From Mucilaginibacter xinganensis (GTDB lineage Bacteria > Bacteroidota > Bacteroidia > Sphingobacteriales > Sphingobacteriaceae): a stretch of 64,000 nucleotides of DNA. The notes beneath the pieces are model-generated. The model searched no databases. It worked only from the letters and a program-made list of their open reading frames with translations, and had not been told where the DNA came from. Positions within the stretch are counted from its first letter, which is position 1. Every line of letters starts with the position of its first letter. Positions 27,402 to 37,556 of this stretch are shown one piece after another. A program made the position numbers and the translations under genes. Location: NCBI GenBank assembly GCA_026225055.1, contig JAMFSA010000248.1:127332-191331 (forward strand). Direction: 5' to 3'.

Positions 27402-28715
27402 ATGAAATACCCAAAAGCCTCATTAATGCTGTTGCTATCAGTCTTATTCCTCACCAATTGTGGGAAGAAAGCAGCCATAAATGATGCGGAAATTTTGCAT
27501 GCAAATGAGGAGGAACTTACAAAGGTTATTATTTACGATGTATTTACCCCTCCAGTGGCAAGTCGTATTTATGGCTATGCCAACCTGGCCTCTTATGAAG
27601 CAATGCGCTATGCCGATCCAAAGTATAACTCCTTAATTACCCAGATAAAAGGTTTTGACAAACCGCCCGTACCTGAAAAAGGAAAAACATACAATTTTAC
27701 CCTGGCAGCTACTAAAGCATTTTTTACAGTAGCCCATAAAATAACCTTTTCGGTTGATACCCTGCAGGAGTACGAGGACAAGATCTACCCCATGTTTAAG
27801 CAAACTATGGATGATTCTACGTATGCGCGTTCAATGGCGTTTGGCGAAAAGATAGGCAAGCTGATCATAAAAAGGGCAATGGTTGATAATTACCCGCAAA
27901 CCCGAGGTAAACCTAAATACCTGGGCAATAACGGCCATGCCATGTGGCGCCCAACACCTCCCGATTATTTTGATGGCGTGGAATATTGCTGGGGAACCAT
28001 GGAACCATTTGTGATTACCTCATCCAGGCAATTTCCTTTGCCTGCGCCACCGGCTTATAGCGTCGATACAAACAGCGTTTATGTAAAGCAAGTGCAACAG
28101 GTTTATCGCTTAAATAAAAGCCTTACCAGCGAACAGAAAGTTATTGCCCGCTTTTGGGATGATAACCCATTTGTGGTACAGCACAGTGGGCACATGATGT
28201 TTGCTGATAAAAAGATAACCCCCGGCGGCCACTGGATAGGGATCACATCAATTGCCTGCAAGCAAACCCATGCCAATGCTGTAAAGGTGGCACAAGCTTA
28301 TGCGCTTACCTCTATAGCTTTGTTCGATTCATTTATCGGTAGCTGGGAAGCTAAATACGAGTACTCGTATATCAGGCCGGTATCTCAAATAAATGAAACT
28401 GTAGACCGTGAGTGGTTGCCGCTATTGCAAACGCCGCCATTCCCCGAATATCCTGCCGGTCATGCCGATATCAGCGCTGCATCGGCAACAGTGTTAACTT
28501 ATTTGTTTGGCGATAATTTCAAGTTTCAAGATACCACAGAGATGCGGTACATTGGCCTGCAGCGCCATTTCGATTCATTTAATAAAGCTGCTGATGAAAC
28601 AGCCATCAGCAGGAACTATGGCGGTATCCACTTCCTTAACAGTGTGCAAAAAGGGAGCTTCCAGGGGCATGAGATCGGCGAGTTTATTATTCAGAAACTT
28701 AGATTAAAAAACTAA
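27402..28715 (+). CDS. PAP2/vanadium haloperoxidase-like lipoprotein
   Basis: I start at the internal ATG (27402), giving a lipoprotein leader with lipobox LTNC. The 437-residue protein is all-alpha and carries the acid phosphatase/haloperoxidase signature: an RPVSQIN segment, EYPAGHADISAAS (PxGHx with active His) and a later RNYGGIHF (R-x5-H type). These residues bind phosphate or vanadate in the PAP2 superfamily. The substrate is unknown; a sugar or lipid phosphatase or an oxidative halogenation role are both possible. It heads a three-gene operon inserted between the two GH31 paralogues. Confidence 0.85.
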   Translation: MKYPKASLMLLLSVLFLTNCGKKAAINDAEILHANEEELTKVIIYDVFTPPVASRIYGYANLASYEAMRYADPKYNSLITQIKGFDKPPVPEKGKTYNFTLAATKAFFTVAHKITFSVDTLQEYEDKIYPMFKQTMDDSTYARSMAFGEKIGKLIIKRAMVDNYPQTRGKPKYLGNNGHAMWRPTPPDYFDGVEYCWGTMEPFVITSSRQFPLPAPPAYSVDTNSVYVKQVQQVYRLNKSLTSEQKVIARFWDDNPFVVQHSGHMMFADKKITPGGHWIGITSIACKQTHANAVKVAQAYALTSIALFDSFIGSWEAKYEYSYIRPVSQINETVDREWLPLLQTPPFPEYPAGHADISAASATVLTYLFGDNFKFQDTTEMRYIGLQRHFDSFNKAADETAISRNYGGIHFLNSVQKGSFQGHEIGEFIIQKLRLKN

Positions 28716-28722
28716 TACAATT

Positions 28723-29526
28723 ATGTTAGCAGTAGACAATAAAGTGTATTACACACTTAGGGTTGCATCGGCCATGTGCTTCATAGGCCACGGTGCGTTT
28801 GGTATCATTACTAAGCAAATCTGGTGTAATTACTTTGCCGTGTTTGGTATAGGGCATAATATGGCCTACCACCTGATGCCTGTTTTGGGTTCGGTTGATA
28901 TATTGTTCGGCATAACATTATTAGCATATCCAACCCGTGCAGTTCTATTATGGCTGGTAGCATGGGGTATTATTACAGCATCATTACGCCCATTATCAGG
29001 CGAGCCATTTGCTGAGTTTATTGAACGCGCAGGCAATTTTGGAGCCCCATTAACCTTATTGTTGGTATGTGGTGTTAGTGGTAAAAGCTTTAAAGAATGG
29101 TTTACCAGTATTAAGCCAGGTGTAATAACTAATGAAAAAAACCTGGCAACAGCTACTATGTGTTTAAGGGTGGTAGTATTTCTTTTGTTAACCGGTCACG
29201 GATGGCTAAATCTGTTAGACAAGAAAGGTATAATGGGACAATATACATCACTCGGCTTCTCAAACCCTGCAAAGATTGCGCTGGTTGTAGGAGTTTTTGA
29301 GATTGTTTCGGCCTTTTTAATATTGATCAAGCCGATCCGTGGCATATTGATCGTATTACTTGTTTGGAAAGTAGGCACCGAGCTATTCTATCCGCATTGG
29401 GAAGTATTTGAATGGATTGAACGAGGTGGAAGTTATGGCTCAATATTAGCCTTACTATTATTATTGCCGCAATCATCGCGTACAACAAGTGATCTGCCAT
29501 TAAACAACCATGTACCCGCCGTTTAA
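28723..29526 (+). CDS. DoxX-like polytopic membrane protein
   Basis: A 267-residue membrane protein with about eight hydrophobic segments arranged as two similar halves: RVASAMCFIGHGAFG near residue 12 and RVVVFLLLTGHGWLN near residue 148. The internal duplication with a conserved GHG in each half recalls DoxX/DUF-type quinone-associated membrane proteins. It starts 7 bp after the PAP2-like gene and its stop is one base before the start of the next lipoprotein gene, so all three are one operon. The function is unknown. Confidence 0.7.
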   Translation: MLAVDNKVYYTLRVASAMCFIGHGAFGIITKQIWCNYFAVFGIGHNMAYHLMPVLGSVDILFGITLLAYPTRAVLLWLVAWGIITASLRPLSGEPFAEFIERAGNFGAPLTLLLVCGVSGKSFKEWFTSIKPGVITNEKNLATATMCLRVVVFLLLTGHGWLNLLDKKGIMGQYTSLGFSNPAKIALVVGVFEIVSAFLILIKPIRGILIVLLVWKVGTELFYPHWEVFEWIERGGSYGSILALLLLLPQSSRTTSDLPLNNHVPAV

Positions 29527-29527
29527 A

Positions 29528-30343
29528 ATGAAGTATCTAAAAAATATTAGTTTATTACTTATAGCAGGAAGCTTTGCTGCCTGCAACTCTGGCGTGCAGG
29601 GCAATAAGCAAACGGTAGATACAAAAGATACGTTAGCTTATACTTATAAAACGTTTAAGCAACGCGATGCAGATTGCGGAAACAATCCGGATAGTACCTG
29701 TACCATAGTGAAAGTCAGCTATCCTGATTTTGAAGGCAAAACAACGTTGAACGATTCGGTTAAGCGTAATTTTATCAGGCTATTCGCGACAGCTTCGGGT
29801 AAAGTAGATACAGCATATAGTCAGCTTGCTGATAATTTTATAGGCGTTTATAAAGCTTTTAAAAAGGAGCAGCCAAAATCAACACTGATCTATCTGCTCG
29901 ACGGGCATGCCAAAGTATTGAAACAGGACTCGGCTGTAGTAACAGTTGAGGTTTCGGGTTATTCGTATCACGGCGGTCCGCATGGTATCGATCTTACATC
30001 ATACGTTAACTGGGATATAAAGGCGAACAAAAGCATAGCGCTCAACGATATTTTCGTTACCGGTTATCAGGATAAATTAAACCAGGTTGCCGAACAAATA
30101 TTCCGTAAAAATGAGAAGTTACAGGACACCGCAAAATTAAATAACGGGCGCACCTATTTTTTTAAGGATAATAAATTCAGTTTGTCAGATAATTACTTGA
30201 TTACCCCAGAAGGTATACAGTTTTTGTATAACGTATATACCATTAAGCCCTATGCCGCCGGTAAAACAGATTTGTTAGTGCCGTATGCGCAAATAAAAGC
30301 ATTGCTATTGCCCAATTCAGTAATTAAAAATTACTTAAAATAG
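29528..30343 (+). CDS. DUF4163/DUF3298 (RsiV/PdaC-like) lipoprotein
   Basis: I start at 29528 so that MKYLKNISLLLIAGSFAAC is a lipoprotein signal with a cysteine at the cleavage site. The mature part shows the DUF4163 then DUF3298 order seen in RsiV- and PdaC-type proteins: SGYSYHGGPHGIDLTSYVNWDIKANKSIALNDIF is the diagnostic stretch, and FYLTPEG-like ITPEGIQFLYN follows. The role is probably envelope-related; RsiV relatives bind lysozyme, but that cannot be assumed here. It is the last gene of the PAP2/DoxX operon, followed by a strong hairpin. Confidence 0.82.
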   Translation: MKYLKNISLLLIAGSFAACNSGVQGNKQTVDTKDTLAYTYKTFKQRDADCGNNPDSTCTIVKVSYPDFEGKTTLNDSVKRNFIRLFATASGKVDTAYSQLADNFIGVYKAFKKEQPKSTLIYLLDGHAKVLKQDSAVVTVEVSGYSYHGGPHGIDLTSYVNWDIKANKSIALNDIFVTGYQDKLNQVAEQIFRKNEKLQDTAKLNNGRTYFFKDNKFSLSDNYLITPEGIQFLYNVYTIKPYAAGKTDLLVPYAQIKALLLPNSVIKNYLK

Positions 30344-30374
30344 CCAACCGATTAGTTTCGGGGCATTCTATTCA

Positions 30375-30407
30375 ATTATAGCCATTGATATTCTTAATGG
30401 CTATAAT
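30375..30407 (+). terminator. Strong hairpin after DUF3298 gene
   Basis: ATTATAGCCATT and AATGGCTATAAT pair perfectly over 12 bp around a 9-nt loop and are followed by TTTCTTCTCC. It separates this operon from the second GH31 gene. Confidence 0.7.
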
Positions 30408-30524
30408 TTCTTCTCCTTAACATTTATTATACTAAGTATTAACTTTTGTGGCATTTGGTTAAAACCATTAACAATAGTTTTACGGCATAAATGCTGAAAC
30501 CCAATTAATACTAAATCATAATTA

Positions 30525-32918
30525 ATGTTCACGAAAAATTTACGATTGCTCAGGCGAAATGCTTGTTATGTTACTATTGCACTTATTAGTGTTTTTAGTG
30601 TGAGTACAACTAATGCAGCAGTCAAATCCTACACAAAAGACGCTGATGGTGTTACTTTCTCCCTTGATAAGGGCGAAATGAAAGTTAAAGTTTGTACCGA
30701 TGATATCATCGAAGTAAAGTACACCATGTTCAATGATTTCTCTCAAAAGGAATCGCTGGTTGTAAATAATAAATGGCTCACAAAAACAGGGTTTACGGTA
30801 ACTGAGGGCAACGGCGTCATTACCATCACCACAGCGAAACTTAAACTGGTTATTGATAAAGCCACCAACGCTATTACTTATCTTGATAAAAAAGGCAACG
30901 TAATAACCTCCGAAGATAAAACAGATAACAAAAGAATGCAGGCTGCTACTATAGCTGGCATCAATACCTACAATTGCACTTCGCAGTTCAACTCACCTGC
31001 TGATGAAGCGTTGTTTGGCTTAGGCTGTCATCCTGAAGATACGTTATCTATCAATTACAAGGGCCGCGACCAGCAAATGCTTATTAAATATATGACAGGC
31101 GCTATCCCCGTTTTGTTATCAACCAAAGGTTATGGCTTACTATGGGATAACTATTCCGCATCAAACTTTTACGGTGCCGAGGCTAATAACACAAAGTTTA
31201 AATATGTATCAGAAAGCGGCAGGCAGGTTGATTATTATTTCTTCTATGGCCCCGATTTCGACCGAATCATTAATTCATATCGCATAGCTACGGGCAAAGC
31301 ACCGATGTTTGCTAAATGGGTGTTCGGATTGTTCCAATCGCAGGACAGATATAAAAGTCAGGATGAGATACTAAGCGTTAAGGACAATTACCGTAAAAAT
31401 AATATCCCTGTTGATGCTATAGTGCAGGATTGGTACTGGTGGGCACCGCTTCCTATTGGCTCGCATATCATGAACCACGATAGGTACCCAGATCCTAAAG
31501 CCATGATCGACGAATTGCATAAGGCAAACGTACATGCCATGATATCCATATGGCCTGTATTCGGCAGTGGAACAAAGGATTTTGACGCGATGAAAAGCAA
31601 AGGCTATTTAACCAGCATCACCTGGGATAATTTTGTTACCCATACCTGGGATACTTATTATGATGCGCACAACCCTAAAGCCCGTGCCCTGTATTGGGCG
31701 CAGGCCCGTGATAGTGTTGTGAAACGCTACGGCTGGGACGGCTGGTGGGTTGACCAATGCGAACCTGATAACGGCGCTTTGCTGGATGAACGCCGCAAAG
31801 CAGATTTCTCCGTAGGTAAGGGTATCGATTATTTCAACACCTATTCGCTGGAGCACTCAAAAGGTATTTACCAGGGCTGGCGCAAGGATATTCCTAACAA
31901 AAGAGCATTCTTTTTGATCAGACAGTCGTTTGCCGGTGAGCAGCGCAACGCGGCCACACTATGGTCGTCGGATGTTACAACCACATTCAATGCTTTAAGG
32001 AATCAGATTCCGCAAGGTATCAATGCCTGCGTATCGGGCATACCTTACTGGACATCTGATATCGGCGGCTATATCTCAAGAACTTCACCGGATGGCATCC
32101 CTGATTGGTCGCAGCCCGAGATGCGCGAACTGTTTACCCGCTGGTTCCAGTTCGGTACATTTAGTCCTATTATGCGTATTCACGGTAAGGGCGAGAGGGC
32201 ATTGTTCTCCAATAATTGGGACGATAACACCAAAGCTATCCTGCTTAAGTACGATAAATTACGCTACCGCCTGTTGCCATACACATACTCATTGGCGGGC
32301 CGCGTCACTAATGACAATTATACCATTATGCGTTCGCTGGCATTTGATTTCCGTGGCGATAAAAATGTATATAGCATTCCAGATCAGTATATGTTTGGCC
32401 CGGCGTTTTTAGTTAACCCTGTAACCGCGCAAGGTAAAACAAGCCGTAACGTATACCTGCCTGCATCAACCAAATGGTTCGACTTTTATACCGGCAAACA
32501 ATACGATGGCGGCCAAAGCATAGAGTCAGCAGCGCCTATAGATATTATTCCGTTGTATATTAAAGCCGGCTCAATAGTACCAATGGGCCCTGTTATGCAA
32601 TACGCTACTGAAAAACCGGCCAGCAATATCGAATTAAGAATATATCCTGGTGCCAGTGGCCAGTTTACTTATTATGAAGATGAGAACGATAGCTACAACT
32701 ACGAAAAAGGCGCTTCAGCAACTTTTAAATTTATCTGGAACGATAAAACACGCCAGCTGACTATCTCTGATACTAAAGGTAGTTTTAATGGGATGATCAA
32801 AAAACACACGTTTAATGTAGTGTTGGTTAACGAAGATCATGGTTCTGGTACAGATGCAATAGCTAAAGCGGACAAAGTGGTAAGTTATACAGGTAAAACT
32901 ATAATAGTGAAAATATAA
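30525..32918 (+). CDS. GH31 alpha-glycosidase, probable alpha-xylosidase (paralogue 2)
   Basis: A 797-residue secreted GH31 enzyme that aligns almost without gaps with paralogue 1 at 23020. Long blocks are identical (for example LFTRWFQFG and HGKGERA). The nucleophile is D410 in WWVDQCEPDN and the acid/base D483 in TLWSSDV. The main differences are near the active-site rim: WFYWDPFP in copy 1 becomes WYWWAPLP here, and a longer loop ISRTSPDGIPDW replaces HLHWESPDW. The copies may therefore differ in side-chain preference. Its own 180-bp leader contains a TTAACATTT motif. Confidence 0.9.
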   Translation: MFTKNLRLLRRNACYVTIALISVFSVSTTNAAVKSYTKDADGVTFSLDKGEMKVKVCTDDIIEVKYTMFNDFSQKESLVVNNKWLTKTGFTVTEGNGVITITTAKLKLVIDKATNAITYLDKKGNVITSEDKTDNKRMQAATIAGINTYNCTSQFNSPADEALFGLGCHPEDTLSINYKGRDQQMLIKYMTGAIPVLLSTKGYGLLWDNYSASNFYGAEANNTKFKYVSESGRQVDYYFFYGPDFDRIINSYRIATGKAPMFAKWVFGLFQSQDRYKSQDEILSVKDNYRKNNIPVDAIVQDWYWWAPLPIGSHIMNHDRYPDPKAMIDELHKANVHAMISIWPVFGSGTKDFDAMKSKGYLTSITWDNFVTHTWDTYYDAHNPKARALYWAQARDSVVKRYGWDGWWVDQCEPDNGALLDERRKADFSVGKGIDYFNTYSLEHSKGIYQGWRKDIPNKRAFFLIRQSFAGEQRNAATLWSSDVTTTFNALRNQIPQGINACVSGIPYWTSDIGGYISRTSPDGIPDWSQPEMRELFTRWFQFGTFSPIMRIHGKGERALFSNNWDDNTKAILLKYDKLRYRLLPYTYSLAGRVTNDNYTIMRSLAFDFRGDKNVYSIPDQYMFGPAFLVNPVTAQGKTSRNVYLPASTKWFDFYTGKQYDGGQSIESAAPIDIIPLYIKAGSIVPMGPVMQYATEKPASNIELRIYPGASGQFTYYEDENDSYNYEKGASATFKFIWNDKTRQLTISDTKGSFNGMIKKHTFNVVLVNEDHGSGTDAIAKADKVVSYTGKTIIVKI

Positions 32919-32975
32919 TTACGGTTAACTGTAATTTTTGAGAAGCCCCTTAATTCTCTGATCATATATACAAAC

Positions 32976-33010
32976 AATACCGTTGCATTTGCAGCGGTAT
33001 TTGTATTTTA
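32976..33010 (+). terminator. Intrinsic terminator after second GH31 gene
   Basis: AATACCGTTGCA and TGCAGCGGTATT pair (one G-T) and are followed by a T-rich run. It isolates the GH31 gene from the downstream sensor gene. Confidence 0.75.
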
Positions 33011-33215
33011 AAAGGGATCGTTTTAGTCCTCTTAAAACATTATACTAATATTTCATTTGCTGATATTATTTTATCAAGTCCCTGTGTAAATGTGTAAATA
33101 AAGGCTAAAAAGGCACTTTTGTGCAAAAAATAGTGTCATATAAACCTTTATTTTGCCTATCTTAGTAGTATGTACCCGCGGCTCTTTTGGGGTGCTTTTA
33201 CCAATTGTTTAAACC

Positions 33216-36200
33216 ATGCTGAAAATTTACATATCAATTGTATTGTGTTTTGTTATGTCGCAGTGTGTAGTTGCGCAAAATAATCAATACCAGTTTTCGC
33301 AGTTAGATATTACAAATGGCTTATCCAATAACCGTGTAATTTGTATCTATAAAGATGCTGAAGGTTTTATGTGGTTTGGTACTACCGCCGGATTAAACAG
33401 GTATGATGGTTACGAGTTTAAAGTATTTAAGCATGATGCAAACAATGCCAATTCGCTCATTAATAATTATGTTGATCATATTTATGAGGGCCCGAATAAA
33501 AAGATGTGGGTATACACCAATAACGGCATCAGTATTTATGACCCTAACACCGAAAAATTCTCAAACAATGTTGCTGATGAACTGCTAAAATATAATATAA
33601 AGGCTGATGAAGTTGTATCCTTAAAAAAGGATAATACAGGTAACTTTTGGTTTATAAGCAAAAACGAAGGCGTTTATCGTTATAACCCCAACACTAAAAC
33701 TACTGTTACCTATAATGCTGCTGCACAATCTAAAATTGTTCTCTATTCAAATAGTGTTGATGAAGTAGTTGAAACAAAAGATGGCTATGTTTGGCTGATT
33801 TATAACGATGGCGTAATTGATAAATTGGATACCCGTGCAAACAAAGTTGTATTACGAACATATAGCTTATGCAAGGCAAATAACAACAAGCTGCAGCCAT
33901 ATTCTGCAATGGTTGATAACGACCAGAACCTGTGGATCTATGTTTCAGAAAGCTCAATCGGCCTTTATTATTACAATACCAAAGCCAACGGGTTGCAGCA
34001 TTTTGTTAAGGGGGGCGACATAGTCAACCTTAACTCAAATGTTATTAATAACGTAGTACAGGGTGATGATAATAACATTTGGATAGGTACCGACCATGGC
34101 GGTATCAACATGGTTAATTTAAAGGCTCACAAAATTAATTATATATTAAACCGTGATGATGACCCAAAATCATTAAAAGGAAATGCGGTGGTATTGTATA
34201 AAGATAATATAGGCATTATATGGGCAGGTACGTTTAAACAAGGCATCAGCTACTACCACAAAGGCATTATACAGTTCCCGCTTGTGCGCCATTACCTTAT
34301 GGACAGCTCAAGTTTACCTTATGAAGATGTTGATTGTTTTGCAGAGGATGCGAACGGCAATTTGTGGATAGGTACCAATGGGGGAGGCCTGGTGTTTTTT
34401 GATGAAAAAACTAAAAAGTACACCCAGTATAAACACGATCCGGCAAACCCCAATAGTCTGTCAAATGATATAATTATTAGTTTATATATCGATCATAACC
34501 ATAAGCTATGGATAGGTACCTATTTTGGTGGTTTGGAGCGTTTAGATGGCGATAAATTTGTTCATTACCGCCATAAGGATAATATTCCGGGTAGTTTATC
34601 GGATGACCGTGTATACACCATCATCGAAGATTCATCAAACAAGTTGTGGGTAGGCACTTTTACGGGTGGCTTAAATGTTTATGATAGCAAAGCAGACGAT
34701 TTTAATCATCCCCGCTTTTCAACCTTATCAAACTATACTTCAGTTTTGTATGAAGACAAACAGAAAAATATCTGGATAGGGCGGGATAAAGGCGTGGATG
34801 TAATTAATGAATACGGCAGATGGAGCAAACACTATTTTAACAAGCCCGGCAACCCTAATAGCCTCGTATCAGATGATGTTAATAGTATAATGCAGGATCA
34901 CAGGGGATTGATCTGGATCGGGACTAAAGAGGGCTTAAGCATATTAAATCCCAGTACCGGTAAATTTATCAATGTTGAAGAAAAACAGGGCTTGCCCAGT
35001 AATAACATATGGAATGTGCTTGAAGATAACAGCGGCCGCATTTGGGTAAGCAGTGCCAATGGCGTTGCAAGTATAAAGCTGATACCAACAGGCGACAGTT
35101 ATACTTATGAAATTCATAAATATAATGAGTTTGATGGTTTACAGGGTAATGAGTTTAACGCTAATGCAGCGCTGAAACTGAGGAATGGTAATATTATATT
35201 TGGTGGTGCCCACGGCTTTAATTTGTTTAATCCCGAAAGTATAAGCTCGCCTGATATAAAACCGCAATTGTTATTTACCGATTTTCAGCTATTTAATAAA
35301 ACGATAAATGCCGGCGATACCATTAACGGTAAAGTGGTTTTAACCTCATCTATTACAAAAACGCAATCGTTGGTTTTAAATCATAACCAAAACGTTTTCA
35401 GCATTTCATTTGCGGCCTGCGATTATTTTAATCCCGATAAAATAAAATACCAGTATCAGTTAGAGAATTTTGATAAAGACTGGCTCACATCGCCATCCGG
35501 TTCACGTAAAGTAACCTACACCAACTTAGATGCCGGCGATTATGTGTTTAAAGTAAAAGCCAGAAATATTAACAACCCCAAGGATGTAAGCATAATTACG
35601 CTCAATATTACCATACTTCCACCATTCTGGAAATCTACTCTGGCTTATATATTCTATTTTGTATTGATTGTAAGCATATTGTTCTATATCCGGCATAGGG
35701 GGATACTCAAATTAAGAAGAGAGTTTGAAGCAACACAAGGTAAACTGGAAGAAGAGCGTAAGATCACTGCCGAGCGCGCGGAAGCGCACCGCATGCATGA
35801 GCTAGACCTGATGAAGATCAAGTTCTTTACCAATGTAAGTCATGAGTTCAGAACACCTTTATCATTGATCATATCGCCCATTGATACATTGATTAAAAAC
35901 AGCGACAGAACAGAGCAAAAGAACCAGTTGCTCATGATCAAGCGTAATGGCAGGCGTTTGCTCAATCTTGTAAATCAGTTACTTGATTTCAGAAAAATGG
36001 AATTCAAGGAACTGAGGCTTGATCTGCAAAAAGGCGATATCGTTAAATTTATAAAAGAGGTTGCTGCATCATTTACCGATCTGGCTGATCAAAATCACAT
36101 AGGTTATTTGTTTGATAGCGAGGTTAGTTCGCTATGCGCGAAGTTCGATCATGATAAAATAGAACGGATCCTGTTTAACCTGCTTTCCAATTCATTTAAG

Positions 36201-37373
36201 TTTACGCCGTCGGGCGGTCATATCAGTGTTTTGTTAAGGGTGATAAATACCGATGTTGTTGATCCGCTTAGACAATTGCTGGAGATAAAAGTTGTTGATA
36301 CCGGTATCGGCATATCAAAAGAGAAACAGGAAAAGATATTTGAACGGTTCTTCCAGGTGAATTTGCCTGAAGGTTTGCTGAATCAGGGTAGTGGTATAGG
36401 CCTGTCTATAAGCCACGAGTTTGTGAAAATGCACTCAGGTGAAATATATGTAGAAAGCGAACCCGGCAATGGAAGTACATTTAGTATACAACTGCCATTA
36501 AATATTGAGGAAGAGAATATTACACTCGAAACACCGGTTATTCAAAAAACCGATGATGTTGTAAAGCAGGTAAAACCCACCTGGGAATCAGAAAAGAAAC
36601 CTGTTGTGCTGCTAATTGAGGATAATGATGATCTGCGTTTCTATCTGAAAGATAATTTAAAGCATACTTTTAATATTCTTGAGGCTGCCGATGGCAAAGA
36701 AGGTTGGCAAAAAGCACTTGCTTTACATCCAAACCTGATAGTAAGTGATGTAAGCATGCCCGAAATGAATGGCCTCGATCTTTGTAAGAAAATAAGGAAC
36801 GATAGCCGTACCGCCCACATACCAATCATCCTGTTAACAGCATTAACTGAGGAAGAAGACCAGCTGATAGGCTTAACAAATGGCGCTAACGACTATATAG
36901 GCAAGCCATTTAATTTTGAGATCTTATTGTCAAAGATCAACGGTTTGCTATCCATGCAACAAACTTTTAAAAAGACCTACCAAAAACAAATGGACATCCA
37001 GGTTCAAAACCTGGATATTGTATCGGAAGATGAAAAGTTTTTGAAGAACGTTTTTGATTGCATCGAAAAAAATATCACTAATTATAATTTCTCGGTAGAG
37101 GAGCTGAGCAGGCAGATGTCGTTAAGCCGTGTATCGCTTTATAAAAGATTGCTGGCACTTACGGGGAAAACACCGGTTGATTGTATAAGAACTGTGCGCC
37201 TTAAAAGAGCAGTACAGCTCTTAGAGAAAAGCCAGTTAAGTATCGCTAACATAGCTTATGAAGTAGGCTTTAATAACCCAACTTATTTTTCAAAAGTGTT
37301 TAAGGACGAATATGGCGCAGTACCATCAGAGTATGTGCTTGCAATCCGTAAAAAAGAGATAGAAACAACCTGA
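33216..37373 (+). CDS. Hybrid two-component system regulator (HTCS)
   Basis: A 1385-residue one-protein sensor-regulator. After a signal peptide (about 1-20, ending VVAQ) come two seven-bladed propellers of Reg_prop repeats (many IWIGTxxGG motifs), a Y_Y_Y domain (about 700-790), one membrane span (about 802-825), a HisKA domain with H876 (FFTNVSHEFRTP), HATPase (NLLSNSFKFTPSGG), a receiver with D1178 (IVSDVSMPEMNG) and a C-terminal AraC-type DNA-binding domain (about 1270-1375). HTCS proteins sense oligosaccharides in the periplasm and activate their locus, so this is the likely master regulator of the hydrolase genes around it. Confidence 0.96.
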   Translation: MLKIYISIVLCFVMSQCVVAQNNQYQFSQLDITNGLSNNRVICIYKDAEGFMWFGTTAGLNRYDGYEFKVFKHDANNANSLINNYVDHIYEGPNKKMWVYTNNGISIYDPNTEKFSNNVADELLKYNIKADEVVSLKKDNTGNFWFISKNEGVYRYNPNTKTTVTYNAAAQSKIVLYSNSVDEVVETKDGYVWLIYNDGVIDKLDTRANKVVLRTYSLCKANNNKLQPYSAMVDNDQNLWIYVSESSIGLYYYNTKANGLQHFVKGGDIVNLNSNVINNVVQGDDNNIWIGTDHGGINMVNLKAHKINYILNRDDDPKSLKGNAVVLYKDNIGIIWAGTFKQGISYYHKGIIQFPLVRHYLMDSSSLPYEDVDCFAEDANGNLWIGTNGGGLVFFDEKTKKYTQYKHDPANPNSLSNDIIISLYIDHNHKLWIGTYFGGLERLDGDKFVHYRHKDNIPGSLSDDRVYTIIEDSSNKLWVGTFTGGLNVYDSKADDFNHPRFSTLSNYTSVLYEDKQKNIWIGRDKGVDVINEYGRWSKHYFNKPGNPNSLVSDDVNSIMQDHRGLIWIGTKEGLSILNPSTGKFINVEEKQGLPSNNIWNVLEDNSGRIWVSSANGVASIKLIPTGDSYTYEIHKYNEFDGLQGNEFNANAALKLRNGNIIFGGAHGFNLFNPESISSPDIKPQLLFTDFQLFNKTINAGDTINGKVVLTSSITKTQSLVLNHNQNVFSISFAACDYFNPDKIKYQYQLENFDKDWLTSPSGSRKVTYTNLDAGDYVFKVKARNINNPKDVSIITLNITILPPFWKSTLAYIFYFVLIVSILFYIRHRGILKLRREFEATQGKLEEERKITAERAEAHRMHELDLMKIKFFTNVSHEFRTPLSLIISPIDTLIKNSDRTEQKNQLLMIKRNGRRLLNLVNQLLDFRKMEFKELRLDLQKGDIVKFIKEVAASFTDLADQNHIGYLFDSEVSSLCAKFDHDKIERILFNLLSNSFKFTPSGGHISVLLRVINTDVVDPLRQLLEIKVVDTGIGISKEKQEKIFERFFQVNLPEGLLNQGSGIGLSISHEFVKMHSGEIYVESEPGNGSTFSIQLPLNIEEENITLETPVIQKTDDVVKQVKPTWESEKKPVVLLIEDNDDLRFYLKDNLKHTFNILEAADGKEGWQKALALHPNLIVSDVSMPEMNGLDLCKKIRNDSRTAHIPIILLTALTEEEDQLIGLTNGANDYIGKPFNFEILLSKINGLLSMQQTFKKTYQKQMDIQVQNLDIVSEDEKFLKNVFDCIEKNITNYNFSVEELSRQMSLSRVSLYKRLLALTGKTPVDCIRTVRLKRAVQLLEKSQLSIANIAYEVGFNNPTYFSKVFKDEYGAVPSEYVLAIRKKEIETT

Positions 37374-37452
37374 TCATTGTCCTCGTGTCAATACTGTTGA
37401 CTTAACACTATTCCGTATTAACATTTTTTATATTGAAACGCTATTTTTTAGC

Positions 37453-37531
37453 ATTGACTTAAAAAGCTAAAAAAATATTTTTGACGTAGCGTCTGAAATC
37501 CATTGTGTTTTGATAAATAAGTGTATTTTTG
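37453..37531 (+). promoter_or_regulatory. Candidate Bacteroidota promoter(s) of GH27 operon
   Basis: Two exact TAnnTTTG -7 elements, both in a TATTTTTGAC decamer, lie at 37476-37483 and 37524-37531. ATTG lies 19 bp before the first and 18 bp before the second, close to the TTTG -33 element. The second would give a leader of about 20 nt before the ATG at 37557. Confidence 0.5.
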
Positions 37532-37556
37532 ACAATAAACCATTTATAAAACCAAT

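Noticed and set aside
32023-32412. 129-residue ORF inside GH31
   Set aside because: Out-of-frame shadow within a clear enzyme gene, in the same region as a similar shadow in the paralogue.
33100-33180. GCACTTTTGTGC palindrome as operator of the HTCS gene
   Set aside because: Only 4-bp arms and a single occurrence; too weak to call.
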